The translations under genes and the position numbers were made by a program. From positions 501,001 through 565,000 of the forward strand of contig NC_092523.1 in NCBI RefSeq assembly GCF_037038585.1: 64,000 nucleotides of DNA, given 5' to 3'. Below are positions 10,901 to 22,700 of this stretch, one piece after another. This DNA is from Patagioenas fasciata. Lineage: Eukaryota; Chordata; Aves; Columbiformes; Columbidae. Position 1 is the first letter of the stretch, and every line of letters starts with the position of its first letter. The notes beneath the pieces are model-generated. The model searched no databases and was not told the DNA's origin. It saw only the letters and a program-made list of their open reading frames with translations.

Positions 10901-13900
10901 CTGCCAAGCCCTTGCCCGCCCGGTGTCAGCGTGAACACTGATGAACGGGCCGGGCAGCAGGGGCGGCCCTGGAGCTCCTGGCAGGACGCTCAGCCCCAGC
11001 CGGGCAGTGCACTGAATGATGTGCAGAAAAAAGCAGTTACACCGGTGGCCCTGCCCTGCAGACCCTGCACCAGCACAGCACCAGCCAGCACTGAGATGCG
11101 GGGCAGCACCTGGGGGTCCTGTGTACCCAGATTGCTGCTCATTTCCCCGCTCCGGCACAGTCGTGCGGCTGCTGGGGCGCTGAGGCAGAGAACAGCTCTG
11201 TTTCCTCTCCGAGGTGCCCCAGCACAGGTGACACCGGTGCTCAAAACTTCGCATGGGCCTGGGACACTGTCCCAGCATCACAAGCAACGGAAGGAGCCAG
11301 GGGGATGACCCGGTAACGCAGGGTCCGTGTCCTCTCTGCACGGGCAGGGGTGGCGCCGGTACCAGCGCTCAGCCCGCGGAAGGGAAGCAAGCACTTCTAT
11401 TTTAGCGCATGCAGAACTGAAAGTGCAACGCACACAGCTCAGCAGCCGCGTCCCCTAAGCAGCAGCAAGGTCCCCTAAGGGCCTGTGTGGGCGACGTACC
11501 ACGGTGCTGCACCAAACAGCAAAGATCCTCCTCCGGGAAAGCCCCACGTGAACCAAGAGCTCCCAAATGCCTGGCCAGAGCTGCTTCAGCAGACCCTGCA
11601 CCGGTGTGTGAGGGTCTGTACTGGGACAGGAGCTGGAAGCTGTTTCTCAGGGTTGCAGCAGAGTGTCTTGCAGAAGACATACAGACATTTCAGCTTAAAA
11701 CTTGGCCAGACGAGCTTCTTAACTAGAGACAAGGCCCAAAAAGGGCCATCAGGCACCCTTGTCTGGCCCCTACGCAGAGTGTGGGCTGCTGAACCCTCGT
11801 GTCCTTAGCGCTCACAGCAGCAGCTTCTGCTCAGCTAAGGCCCCACACGGCAGGTTCCGGCCGGGGAGCAGCCGATCTGCGGGAGCCCCCCAGCACTGCG
11901 CGTGACTCTTCAAAAGAAAGAGAAATTCTGTTCTGAGCTCCAAACAGCTTCTAGCCCCAGCTCCCAAGCTACTGGACCCTGCCTACCCTCTGGGCAGCAA
12001 CAAACGGACACAAACTCATACTCCCCGTGCAGATGACCAGAAATCACAATTAAGGGTCTTCAGCTCTTTGCAGAGAGGCCACAGGCAGCTCCTGCGCCTC
12101 CCGCTCCAGGCCAGGCCTCTGCAGAGCACACGCCGTCCCTGCAGTCTTTCGCCCACTGCTCCCCAGGCTGCCCATGTCCGGACCCCAGGCACGCCGGCTG
12201 GCAGCGACCGCGCGCACGCCCTGCTCCGAGCGGACGGCACCCTGCACCACCCACAGGCACATGCTGTGTTCCTGACCCGGGAAGAAGGCTGCAACGCTGT
12301 CCGCACCAAACAGACACGAGCATGGATGTGCAGCGATTTCCAGTATGACAGCAGTGCCTCTTGTCCTGGTCAGCAGGGCTGTTACTGCACAGACAGCTTT
12401 GGCTTCACAGGGACTGCTGGGAGATGCAGCGGTGCAGCCAGCCATCCCGCAGCGCAGCCCAGCGCTCGGAGCCTGCAGCTGGCTGGAACACAACCCAGCG
12501 CCCTGCAGACACCAGGAGCGAGAGCAGGACGCCATGGGGCAGGGCACGCACTGGCTGCTCTGCAGGGCCATGGGGATCACCGTGCTCATGGGCCACCTGT
12601 GGTGCAAACTGCCCTCGCAGGGAAGGCTGCAGAGCTGACACACGGGCACAGACAGAGGACAGGGAGCTGAAGGGCTGTGCCACAGGCCTGGCACTGATGG
12701 GGCGTTCCCAGCAGCAGGCGGGAGCGAGACCCAAGGCTGGGGCTGGGCAAGGGGCTGCAGCGGCCCTGCTGCTGGTGCTGCCGCCCGGGAGCAGGGACCC
12801 AGCTCTGCAACGCACTCAGCCCCGCACCGCGCTCAGCCTCGCACCGCGCTCAGCCCCGCTTCCACTGCCGCCGCGGCAGGAAAGACAGCGGTGCCTGTGC
12901 CAAGAGGAAACGCTGCTCAGCCACCGCTGGCCCCGCGGGCTCTGTGCGGGGCGTGAGGACAGGCTCCCCGCTGGGGGAAGAGCTCCGCTTGAAATTCTGA
13001 GCTGCAACCCAGAATTACTGTCGGCATGCCAAGGAGTCCCATAGCCCACCCAGCTGCTGGCACAGCAGGAACCATCAAGAGGGAATTAGAGTCCCGGGGC
13101 CTGGGACCACCCCTATGTGCCATGGGTCCCCTCCCGCTGCGTGGGAAGGGGTCTCACGGAAGCCCCAGCACCCCCCAGCCCCCTCCTCCCGGACACCCCG
13201 CCCGGGGCTCACCGGGAAGGCGATCTCGCACAGCTTCGCCACCCACTCCTCGCTCTGCTGCTTCTCGGCCGCGAAGAGGTAGCTCTTGGCGCTGGTGTCC
13301 AGGCGGAACACGGCGGTGCCGGCGCGGGGGCCGCTGTCGGGGACGGGCCCCACGCTGGTGCAGTCCGCCAGCCGCACCACGGTCCGCGCCAGCCGCCGGC
13401 TGCCCAGCTGCTCCGGCGACAGCGGCTCCTTGCAGTCGAAGAACTCGAGGCGGGCGACGCCGTGCTGGCTGGCGGGGTACAGCACGAACCAGCTCCGCTT
13501 CCAGCGCTGCAAGCGGCGGCGTCACCGCGGGCCGGCCGGCGGATCGCGGGGGGGCCGGGGCTGCCCCCGCCCGGCCCGGCCCGCGGCAAGAGACCGGCCC
13601 CGCCCGCCGGGCCCCGTGCCAGACAGCCCCGGGGGGCCAGGCGCGGTCCCTCGGCCGCCGCCCGGCCGGGCGCGGGTACCGGCGGCCGACAGAGCTCCGG
13701 CCCCACTTCCCCAATCGCCGGGCGGCGCCCGGCAGCGCGCACAGCCGGGGCGGCCGCGGGCGGCGGGCCCGGCCCGGGAGGCGGCATGGGGGCGAAACGG
13801 AGCCCGCCCGGCCCCGGGAGAGAGGAGGGAGGGAGGGAGGGGAAGGCGCCCACCCGGCCCGGCCACTCCGGTCCAGTCCCGCCGCGCGGGCCCGTCCCGG

Positions 13901-14007
13901 CCCATCCCCCGCCCCGCGGAGCGGCGCGTGCCGGCAGCACCCACCTTGGTGCCGAACTTGTGGCTGTGCTGCACCAGCAGCGGCCCCTCCTTGGCCGGCG
14001 GGTCCAT
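7904..14007 (-). CDS. DOK1: DOK1 (docking protein 1)
   Basis: Five minus-strand coding exons: 14007-13945, 13506-13213, 10763-10652, 10526-10354 and 8989-7904, together 575 residues. Residues about 5-119 form a PH domain (RWKRSWFVLYPASQHGVARL). Residues about 158-250 form the IRS-type PTB domain (FWVTVQRTEAAERC, LLRRYGRDK, VMFSFEAGRRC). The tail carries phosphotyrosine motifs in the expected order: VYSEPLD, LYSDPVD, IYDEPEG, PYNPSTDDYSVP and LYSRVV. In the family these recruit RasGAP and Nck after phosphorylation by receptor and Src-type kinases, damping Ras/MAPK signalling at the membrane. The protein is longer than human DOK1 (481), mostly in the Pro/Ala-rich tail. The whole tail lies in one 1086-base last exon, with a five-Asn run near its end. 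The start has no in-frame alternative that would keep the PH domain. Confidence 0.95.
8990..10353 (-). other. DOK1 intron 4
   Basis: 1364-base intron between the PTB-coding exons. Plus- and minus-strand open frames run through it but match nothing. I see no repeat or RNA gene. Confidence 0.7.
10764..13212 (-). other. DOK1 intron 2
   Basis: 2449-base intron between the PH-domain exon and the linker exon. It is GC-rich and unique except for a short CAGCCCCGCACCGCGCT repetition near 12820-12860. No further coding exon was found, and the flanking exons join in phase 0. Confidence 0.7.
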
Positions 14008-14239
14008 CCCGCGGCGCCGCGACACGCGGGGACACGCGGGGACACGCCGCGACACGCCGCGCGCTTCCGCACGCGCCGCCGGGGGGCGGGGCCGCGCGAG
14101 GGACGCACGTGCGGGGGAAGCGAGGGAGGGAGGGAGGCGTGTGCGTGCGCGCGGCGTGTGGTCACGTGTGCTGCCACGCCCTGACACGTGCGCGCGGGGC
14201 CCGGGGCTGCGGGGGGTCGGGTCGGGTCGGGGGTCCGGA
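14008..14239 (-). promoter_or_regulatory. DOK1 CpG-island promoter region
   Basis: Dense CpG sequence upstream of the DOK1 start codon, continuous with the CpG-rich first exon and intron (13500-14100). It includes repeated GACACGCGGG motifs at 14028-14060 and a CACGTG E-box near 14163. No TATA box is evident. The transcription start cannot be placed from sequence alone. Confidence 0.6.
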
Positions 14240-14480
14240 GGGGCCCTCGTGTGTCCGGTGGGGCCCTCGTGTGTCCGGAGGGAGCCTCGTGTGTCCGGTG
14301 GGAGCCTCGTGTGTCCGGTGGGAGCCTCGTGTGTCCGGAGGGGCCCTCGTGTGTCCGGTGGGGCCCTCGTGTGTCCGGTGGGGCCCTCGTGTGTCCGGAG
14401 GGGCCCTCGTGTGTCCGGTGGGGCCCTCGTGTGTCCGGAGGGGCCCTCGTGTGTCCGGAGGGACCCTCATGTGTCCGGTG
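14240..14480 (+). repeat. 20-bp minisatellite upstream of DOK1
   Basis: Twelve tandem copies of a 20-base unit, GGGCCCTCGTGTGTCCGGTG and variants (gccctcgt or gagcctcgt; ggtg or ggag). It begins about 230 bases upstream of the DOK1 start codon. It is open in four frames, which creates false coding signals on both strands. Confidence 0.95.
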
Positions 14481-16349
14481 GCCCCTCGCGGCTCTGGCCC
14501 GTGTCCCTGCAGCCGCGGCCCCGGATAGGAGATAAAAAAGGAAGTGAAGAGTTAAAGGCCGCTGAGCTCAGCTCCGGAGCCCAAGGAAACCACAGAACAG
14601 ATACCCAGGTGCTCCCACAGACAGCAGGGAACGCGAAGGCTCAGCAGACACACCCGTGTGCGCGCAGCCCTGCCTGACCTCCTACAGTCTCTGTGGACAG
14701 GGCAACGTCACCCACGTCTCCCCCTCCGGCCGAGCCGTTTCCCGGGCACTGCGGCAGTTCCGGGGGCCCCGGGTGCTCCCAGCGCTGCCCGCTGCAGCGG
14801 CCGCTCCGGTCTGCCCGGCAGTCAGGCTGAACTCGGCGCTCCCGGTGGGACTCGGCTGGGGCAGGTGGGGCATGAGGCAGAGAGCAAACACCAGCGTGGC
14901 CTGTGCCAGCAATCCTGGCATGTCAGTAACCAGCCCCGGTAAACCGGGCTGGCTTTCCTGCCCTGCACCCAGCACACGGCCGTTATTGCTGTATGCCAGT
15001 CTGGTTAGGAGGTTTTATTGAGATAATAAATGTGGGTTTATTGCTGTGTGCGAGTCTGGTTATGACACCCTGTTCAGGGGCTGGGGCTCTGCGTGCTCCC
15101 TCTGTGCTGCGCCGCTGTGCTTCGGGCAGACCTTGCTGGCCTGTGTGCCCTCTGATGGCCTCTTCCCTGCCCGGCCACTACTGCTCTGTGTTCCTGGGCT
15201 CCTGGCTGCTTTGATGGCCCAGATTCCATGACTTGGCTTCCTAGCACTACGTTAACCTGCAAAGGGAAGAGGGAGATACCACTGATCCTGATTTTCTAGG
15301 CCTGTGATGCCCACTTGTCCCATGTGAGCCAATGCCTGTGGGCCAGAGGAAACAGCTGCAGGTGGTGACAGCTGCTGGGAGGGTACTTGGTAGTGCCTCG
15401 CTGCAGGCAGAAAGCACATCTGCTTTCTCCTGCCTCCCTCCCTCGCACTTGCATGGTAAAAAAGTCAGGTATTTGCTGTCTGGGTTAGGAGGCCGTTTGG
15501 CTGTGGAAGGCTGCAGAACACAGGTCCCCCTTACAATGAGACTGACAAACAGGAAAAGCCATCAGAAAAACAGCCGAGCAAGTCAGTGATGTCAAACACG
15601 CAGTCCTGTGGTGACTGCAGCTGCAGGATGGGGAACTAACGTGGCACTTCTGCAAACCAGGACCTGTGGGAAGGAGCGGATCACGAGCCAAACGTGTCAG
15701 CAGCTCAGAGTAGCGCCAGAAAGGCGAATAGCAGCCTGACGTGCACGATCAGGGGAGGCACATGCAAGGCACATGGAACAGTCCCGATCCCATTAACCTG
15801 GCAAGCCAGAGGCACCACAGCCTGGGCCCGGCATGAGGCACCACAGGCAGGTGCCAGCTCAGTGCCGAGCGCAGGGGGACAATGACATCCGGCCGCTGGG
15901 GACAGGGCTCGGACTTGGGGCCGTTGGGTCCTGGAAGCTGCAAAAGCAGGAGAAACAACTGCCCTGGGCCTGCACCGGGAGAACCCCGCGGCGAGGGACA
16001 CCTGGGGACGCGGTGCCGGGGCTGACACGGGCACCGGGCTGCGGGCCGGGACCAGGCGCTGCCCTGAGCTCCCCCCGGTGCCAGCGCGGCGGGGTCGGCC
16101 CGGCGGGGCTGCCGAGGGGCTGCCGAGCCCGCCCCGGGCCGCGGCCCCGCTCCGCACAGCACCGGGCAGCTGCGCCCGCCCGATCCGCAGGAGGCTGAAG
16201 CGCCCGGCCCACCACGGGGCGGTTCGGCCCGGGGGCTACGCGGGTCCCCCGCCCTGGCCCTGCTGCGGCGCCACCCGCCGGGGCCGCCCCCTGCTCTGCG
16301 GCGGGGGGGGGGAGGGCAGGCGGCGGAGCCGCTCCCCCGCCAGTCCCTG
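14481..16349. other. Divergent gap between DOK1 and the OGA paralogue
   Basis: Mostly unique. An imperfect duplication of about 33 bases (TATTGCTGT..GAGTCTGGTTA) lies at 14980-15013 and 15033-15066. CpG density rises again from about 15960 towards the downstream gene. No exon of either neighbour was recognised. Confidence 0.65.
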
Positions 16350-16695
16350 TGCGCACCCTCCATTCCTGTGCTCACCCTCCATTCCTGTGCTCACCCTCCA
16401 TTCCTGTGCGCACCCTCCATTCCTGTGCTCACCCTCCATTCCTGTGCGCACCCTCCATCCCTCCGCGCGTCCTCCATCCCTCCGCACACCCCTCCATCCG
16501 CACACCCTCCATCTCTCCGCGCGTCCTTCCATCCTTCCGCTCACCCCTCTGTCCTTCCCTGCATCCCTCCGCGCACCCCCCCCGTCCCTCCGCGCACCCC
16601 CCCGTCCCTCCGCGCACCCCCCTGTCCCTCCGCGCACCCCTCCGTCCCTCCGCGCACCCCCCCGTCCCTCCGCGCACCCCTCCGTCCCTCCGCCC
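16350..16695 (+). repeat. Two adjoining C-rich 19-bp minisatellites upstream of the OGA-paralogue start
   Basis: First block, about 16355-16475: six copies of a 19-base unit around CATTCCTGTGCTCACCCTC. Second block, about 16565-16695: about seven copies of a 19 to 20 base unit around CCGTCCCTCCGCGCACCCC. The second block ends 15 bases before the proposed start codon at 16710, so it probably forms the 5' UTR or core promoter. The repeat is open in the frame of the gene back to an ATG at 16368. Confidence 0.93.
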
Positions 16696-16709
16696 GCCTC
16701 AGCAGCGGT

Positions 16710-19700
16710 ATGGCGGGGCGGCCGCGCTTCCTCTGCGGCGTGGTGGAAGGTAGGTAGGTCCCTCCGGGGCCCCGCCCGGTCCACTCGGAGCGAACAGGGC
16801 CAAGAAAGGCCGCCGGGACCCGAGCCGCGCCCGAGCCCCCGGGTGTTGGGGAGCCAGGGATCGGGCCCCTGCACACCCCTCACCTCTGCCCGGGGGTGAT
16901 GGACCAGCACCCCTGCTGACGCTGCCCAGCTCCTCCCCACATCACTGCTGCATCCCGCAGCCATTCCCGGCTTCAGCACCCTGAAGGGTTTCTCCCTGCC
17001 CGGGGCATGGGAGCACATCCCGGGTGTGCCCGTCCTGTCCCTGCCCGAGGACAGCGCCCGGCCCGGCAGAGCCGGGTCTCTCAGGACGGCTCCATGTTGC
17101 TCAGCCCCGTCCTGCCCGCCCCCCAGCTCCTGTTTGTGCAGCATCTCTGGAGTGGGGCCAGGCCTGACACCCGCTGGCAACAGCATCTCTGCTCTTCCCG
17201 GCAGCAGTGTCCGCCCTGCCCGGGAGGAGCAAAACCACCGTGCAAATACACACAAAATAAACAGAAAGCAGAGGGCTGGGGAAGTCGATAGTGAAAAGAA
17301 ATACGAGTCAGACAAGAGTCATTGATACAGGAAAGCTGACCTGGGAAGGACAAGGACACAGATGCTGCCAGCAAAGCCTCTCCAGGAGGAGGTGCCTGGA
17401 GGGGGAGGATGGAAAGGCTCCCTCACCCCGGTAGCACAGGCGTTTTCGACAGGGCTGCTGCTGGCAGGGCACGCGTACAGGGTGGGCAGCACACTCGCAA
17501 GATCCTGTCAGTTCACAGCGAAGGGTGAGTGAGGGACTTGCAGGCAGGTGCTGTACAGGGACTCCTGGGACTTCACTGTGAGCTGCGCAGGGGTTGCGGT
17601 GGGCTGGGAAATGGAAAATCTATTTATCATGGAAATACTTTCTTTGGGTAAAATGTTTGATCCCTGAGTGGCCACATATTTGGCGCTGTGCACAGTGTGG
17701 GACAAATATATATTATTTCAAAGTAGATGGAACAGTGTACATGTTCAAGCAGGCAGAAAAAGAAGATAATGGTCAGTGCGTGCTGTGGTGCGACGACCGC
17801 GCCGTTGCCCATGGCTGGCGCTGGGCCGTCGGGGCGGCTCCTCCCGCGGGAGCCGGGCAGCAGGGTCTCCCCTGGACGGACCAGCTCCGGCGCACTTGGG
17901 TGCTGGGGAAATGTGGCTGTTTTCTGGGCCTGGTGCCGGATGCCGAGAGCCGGTCCTTTCTCCCAGACTGCAGGGGGAATTGCGATCTGCCCTTGTGCGG
18001 TGCACAGTTCGGCAAACGCATCCACTTCCCTGAATATCTGCTCCCGTTGGCCTCGTCTGCTGGAAAGTGCATTGACTGGTTCAAAAGTTGCCCACAAAGC
18101 AGAGCCCATCCAAATCTAGGAAGCTGCCTCGATAGCTCGGTGCCAGCACTGTTCAATACGTAATGTATTTTCTGTGAGACTTCACATTGCAGCTGCCGGC
18201 TCTTGCAGAGACTTGAAATGTTAAAGATCCTTCTCTTGCTAAATTTCAGGTCGATGCTGGAACACTTACAGGTTCCTCTTAACCTTGTCTTTAAGAAGCT
18301 GTCAAATCTGTATCTCACCAGAGACATTTACCTCCCTGTTCTCCCATTGTCCCCAAGTGAGCTTGCTGTCCACCAGGTGTTCTTTCTCGCTGGCTTTGCA
18401 CACAACTCTGTGCCTCCCAGGTCTTCCTACATGCAGAAATAGGACGGGCCCTGCCCTGGAAGCGGTTCGGTGGGGGAACGTGAGCTGCACGCCCAGCAGT
18501 GCCCGCGCCCGCTGTCCCCAGCCCCAGAGCACAGGGCAGGCTGCTGTCAGACAGCAGTGCCCGCAGCCACAGAGCCTGCAGGGAGCAGGGCTGGAAATGT
18601 TCAGAGCACAGGGTGAGCTGCTGTCAGACAGCAGTGCCCGCAGCCACAGAGCCTGCAGGGAGCAGGGGTGGAAATGTTCAGGAACACTGGGGAATTTGCT
18701 GAGTCCAGATCTGCAGTTCCTGCATTCAGTTCTGTTGGTGTGAACCTTCTGGAAGGGCAATGTCCTTGCGGGCGCCGACGCGGGTCTGTTAGCAGACAGC
18801 TGGCAGGGCCGCCTCCTTGAGGGCTGTCCCTTTCTGGATTTTCCCTTGCAAGCTCATGGGGAGGGGGTTTTCCAGCGGAGGCCAGGCAAGGTGTCTGTGA
18901 AACACCTTGTGGAGTCACAGTCCAGCACTCGTGGGCATCCCGGAAGGCTGTGTGTGTGTTCTTGCCCTGAACGCTCGCGGGCGGGCAGGGACACCGCCGA
19001 GTCCTGCCCCGCCGCGGCGCAGGTGTGTGTTCGCGGCGTGGAGGGGAGATCTGTCACCGCGGTTTTGGTGCAGTTTGATTTTGCGGTGATTAAAGACAGA
19101 GAGAGCAGCTTTTACGGCCCACGTAGAGTGATGATGATTTGCTTCACGCAGCCTGACACTACACAGACACAGGGAGATGCAAAGAGAGACAGAACCGGTC
19201 TCTGTAAAGAAGAAAATCCCCAGGCAAAAAACTCTGTGATGAATGTACAATAGTTCTGTGCCTTGGTGCACCCCAAATTCGTGCTCGAGTGCCCTAGAAC
19301 CCAGCCAGCCCTCAGCCATCTCCTCTAGGCTCAGTTTCACTGTGCAAATCCCCCCCAGGTTAGAGCCACCCTGTGTAATTCTTGCCAGCTGCCTCTTTCG
19401 GGAAGTCTGGCAGCGCAGGCACCGTACCCTGGATCGGCAACCCGTGCCCAGCAAGGCCCTATCAGGATAGCGTTTCTGACGTGCCCAGAGGTGAACAGCT
19501 GGCGGACATCTGGGTTTAAGAGCGGCCACCTGGGGACAGCACATAGAGACTCGATTTTAAGGCAGTTACAAATGCATTTTGGTGTTGTCTTTTTTTTCCC
19601 CACTCTTACAGGTTTCTATGGGAGACCATGGTCTGTGGAGCAGAGGAAGCTTCTCTTTCAATGGCAAGTACCCCGAACTTTCCTGTCTGGAGGTACCTGC

Positions 19701-22700
19701 CTGTGGTGGGGTGACGGGGTGGAAGGCGGAGTGCTGCGGAGGCAGAGCGGGGAGGACGCCGTGCGGACGGAGGCCCCTGCGGACGGCCAGCCCTGGGACA
19801 CCGGGGCAACGGCAGCCGGGGAGCTCAGGCTGCTCCCGGTGCCCCCAGTGCGCTCCTGCGCCCCGGGCCCAGCCCAGGGAGAGCGGACGGACAGGCGGCC
19901 CGAGGACGCCCGGACAGATGTGGGCTGTGCTGCTCTGTGCCGGCAGAGGGTGCTGGGACTCTGCCACAGCCCAGCTGCAGCCAGATGTGCTGGGATGGGG
20001 ACCTGGGGATGGGGCCTGGAAGGGGCTGGGGGGAGCGGGTGGGCACCAGCCCCTGCTGCAGGGGGGTGCCCAACTGGCACGGGAGCTGCAGCGAGGGACA
20101 GGGGACGGGGAGGGACCTGCTGCCATGGGGCAGCGATGGAGTCAGGGGGACAGGACCTGCTGCCATGGGGCAGCGATGGAGTCAGGGGGACAGGACCTGC
20201 TGCCATGGGGCAGCGATGGGGTCAGAGGGACAGGACCTGCTGCCATGGGGGAGCGATGGGGTCAGGGGGACAGGACCTGCTGCCATGGGGCAGCCATGGG
20301 GTCAGGGGGACAGGACCTGCTGCCATGGGGAGTGGTGGGGTCACCATGAGTCCCTGCATGGAAGGATGTGGGCAGGACCTGCCACTGGCTGGCAGTGACA
20401 GTTGTGTTGGGATGGGAGCTGATCTGTTCAGGGGAGGCACAGGGGTGTCCTGGCAGCTGCTGCCCCAGCACCGGCCGTGGGCGGGATGAGCTGCTGGGAC
20501 AGGACCAGTGACAGACTCGGGCCCCGCAGGACCCGCTGTGGGCAGCACCATGGCCATGAGCCAGGCAGTGCACTGCCAGTGTGGACAGTGACATGGACAG
20601 CGTGCTGGGGACGGTGAGGAGAGCGTGCTGGTCACAGAGTGGGCAGTGTGCTGGGGACACTAGGAGAGCGTGCTGGTCACGGAACGGGCGGCGTGCTGGG
20701 GACAGCGCGGGCAGTGCAGTGTGCTTGGCACAGACAGCGCAGTGTGTTTGGCGCGGGCAGTGCACTGGCAGTGGGCAGTGCAGTGTGTTTGGCGTGGGCA
20801 GTGCACTGGCAGTGGGCAGTGCAGTGTGTTTGGCACAGGCAGTGCAGTGGTTTTGGCGCAGGCAGTGCACTGGCAGCGGACAGTGCAGTGGTTTTGGCGC
20901 GGGCAGTGCACTGGCAGCGGGCAGTGCAGTGTGTTTGGCACAGGCAGTGCACTGGCAGCGGACAGTGCAGTGGTTTTGGCGCGGGCAGTGCACTGGCAGC
21001 GGGCAGTGCAGTGGTTTTGGCGCAGGCAGTGCACTGGCAGCGGGCAGTGCAGTGGTTTTGGCGCAGGCAGTGCACTGGCAGCGGGCAGTGCAGTGTGTTT
21101 GGCGCGGGCAGTGCACTGGCAGCGGGCAGTGCAGTGGTTTTGGCGCGGGCAGTGCACTGGCAGCGGGCAGTGCAGTGTGTTTGGCGCGGGCAGTGCACTG
21201 GCAGCGGGCAGTGCAGTGGTTTTGGCACAGGCAGTGCACTGGCAGCGGGCAGTGCAGTGTGTTTGGCGCGGGCAGTGCACTGGCAGCGGGCAGTGTCGCC
21301 GCGCCGTGTGCCGGTGGCTGTGCTGGTGCTGGCACTGGCAGCCGAGCACCGTGGGGGAAGCGTGCTGGCCGTGCTGTGGCAGCGCTGGTGACACTGAGCT
21401 GGTCACGAGTGCAGGACCAGAGAGGCAGATACAGGAAAATGCACCTTAGAAACTTTGGGGAAACATGCGGAAAGGAAACCAGAATGTGGTGTTTCAAAGT
21501 ACGCCGGGGTGAGAGGGTCTGACGGTGGCCTTGCCTGGGACAGGACTGGGATGTGGGAGCGCTGTGATCATCAGTGTTTTCTGCTCTGGAAAGAGACAAG
21601 ACGAGGTGTCTGCATCATGTGGGGCACAAAGTGCTTCCTGGTCTGTTCCATTGTGGGAACATGTAAAACATTGTCTGCTGAGGAGGATAAATAAAAATAA
21701 ATGAGTATATCAGACGGGTTCCATAGAGGGGTGCCAGGAGAGCTGTTTAGGTAGGCGTCTGTCTCATCCCAATAATTTCCGATGAGTCTGGGATTACCGT
21801 GGAGATTCTGGAAGGAATCTGTGCTCTCCGAGGCCAGGGCCTGGTGGCGGTGCAGTCTGGTCTCCTGAGCACACGGGCTCTGGTCTCCCTCTGGCTCCCT
21901 TCCCTTCCCTGCAGCTGCAAGCGGAGCCGCTGCAGAACTGGGCAGCTTTCCTCCCCGTCTCGGCCCAGCACGTGTCCCCATGAGTCACATCTGGATGCCG
22001 CTGTGTCCCCGGTGTGGGTGGCTCAGGACTCAGTGCAGGCCCTGGCAGAGCCGTGGTGCAGCCGCAGGGGGGTCTGGCCTGATGGAGCCCACAGCCGGAC
22101 CCAGAGCTGCAGCACACGGAGCTGCAGCACACGGAGCTGCAGCACACAGGGCTACAGCACACGGAACGGTAGCACACGGAGCTGCAGCACACGGAGCTGC
22201 AGCACACAGGGCTACAGCACACGGAACGGTAGCACATGGAGCTGCAGCACACGGAACTGCAGCACACAGGGCTACAGCACACGGAACGGTAGCACACGGA
22301 GCTGCAGCACACGGAGCTGCAGCACAAGAGGCTGCAGCACACGGAGCTGCAGCACACGGAGCTGCAGCACACGAGGCTGTAGCACACGGAGCTGCTACTG
22401 CAGCGCCAGCCCCATTTGTCTCCTTGGCCGCTTTGTTCCCAGTCTCCCCGGGATCCCCTGTCCGCCCTGAGGCTGCTCTGGCCGCTCGCCCCTCCTCCAT
22501 CCCTTGCTCAGGACATGGAGCTTTTCATCATCACAGACTTTGTCAAGTGGTTAAAACAGGCGGTGTAGGCCAAGCTGGTCCCTCCCACTCACATTTTCCA
22601 CAGCAAGGGTGTTAACCCGCCCCAGGAGACAATGTCCGTCTGGTCTCCGAGACCTTCTCATCCAGATGTGCGATCTTCCCAGGGGTCCCTAACCAATACA

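Noticed and set aside
13026-14528. 500-codon plus-strand frame opposite DOK1 exons 1-2 and the 20-base array
   Set aside because: Antisense of a CpG island and a repeat; the minus-strand DOK1 exons explain the region.
17594-18163. 189-codon frame in intron 1 of the OGA paralogue
   Set aside because: No similarity I can recognise and no splice links; may be old transposon sequence.
20262-21599. Minus-strand 445-codon frame rich in Cys, His and Pro
   Set aside because: Translation of the 41-base array in an intron of the OGA paralogue; no homology recognised.
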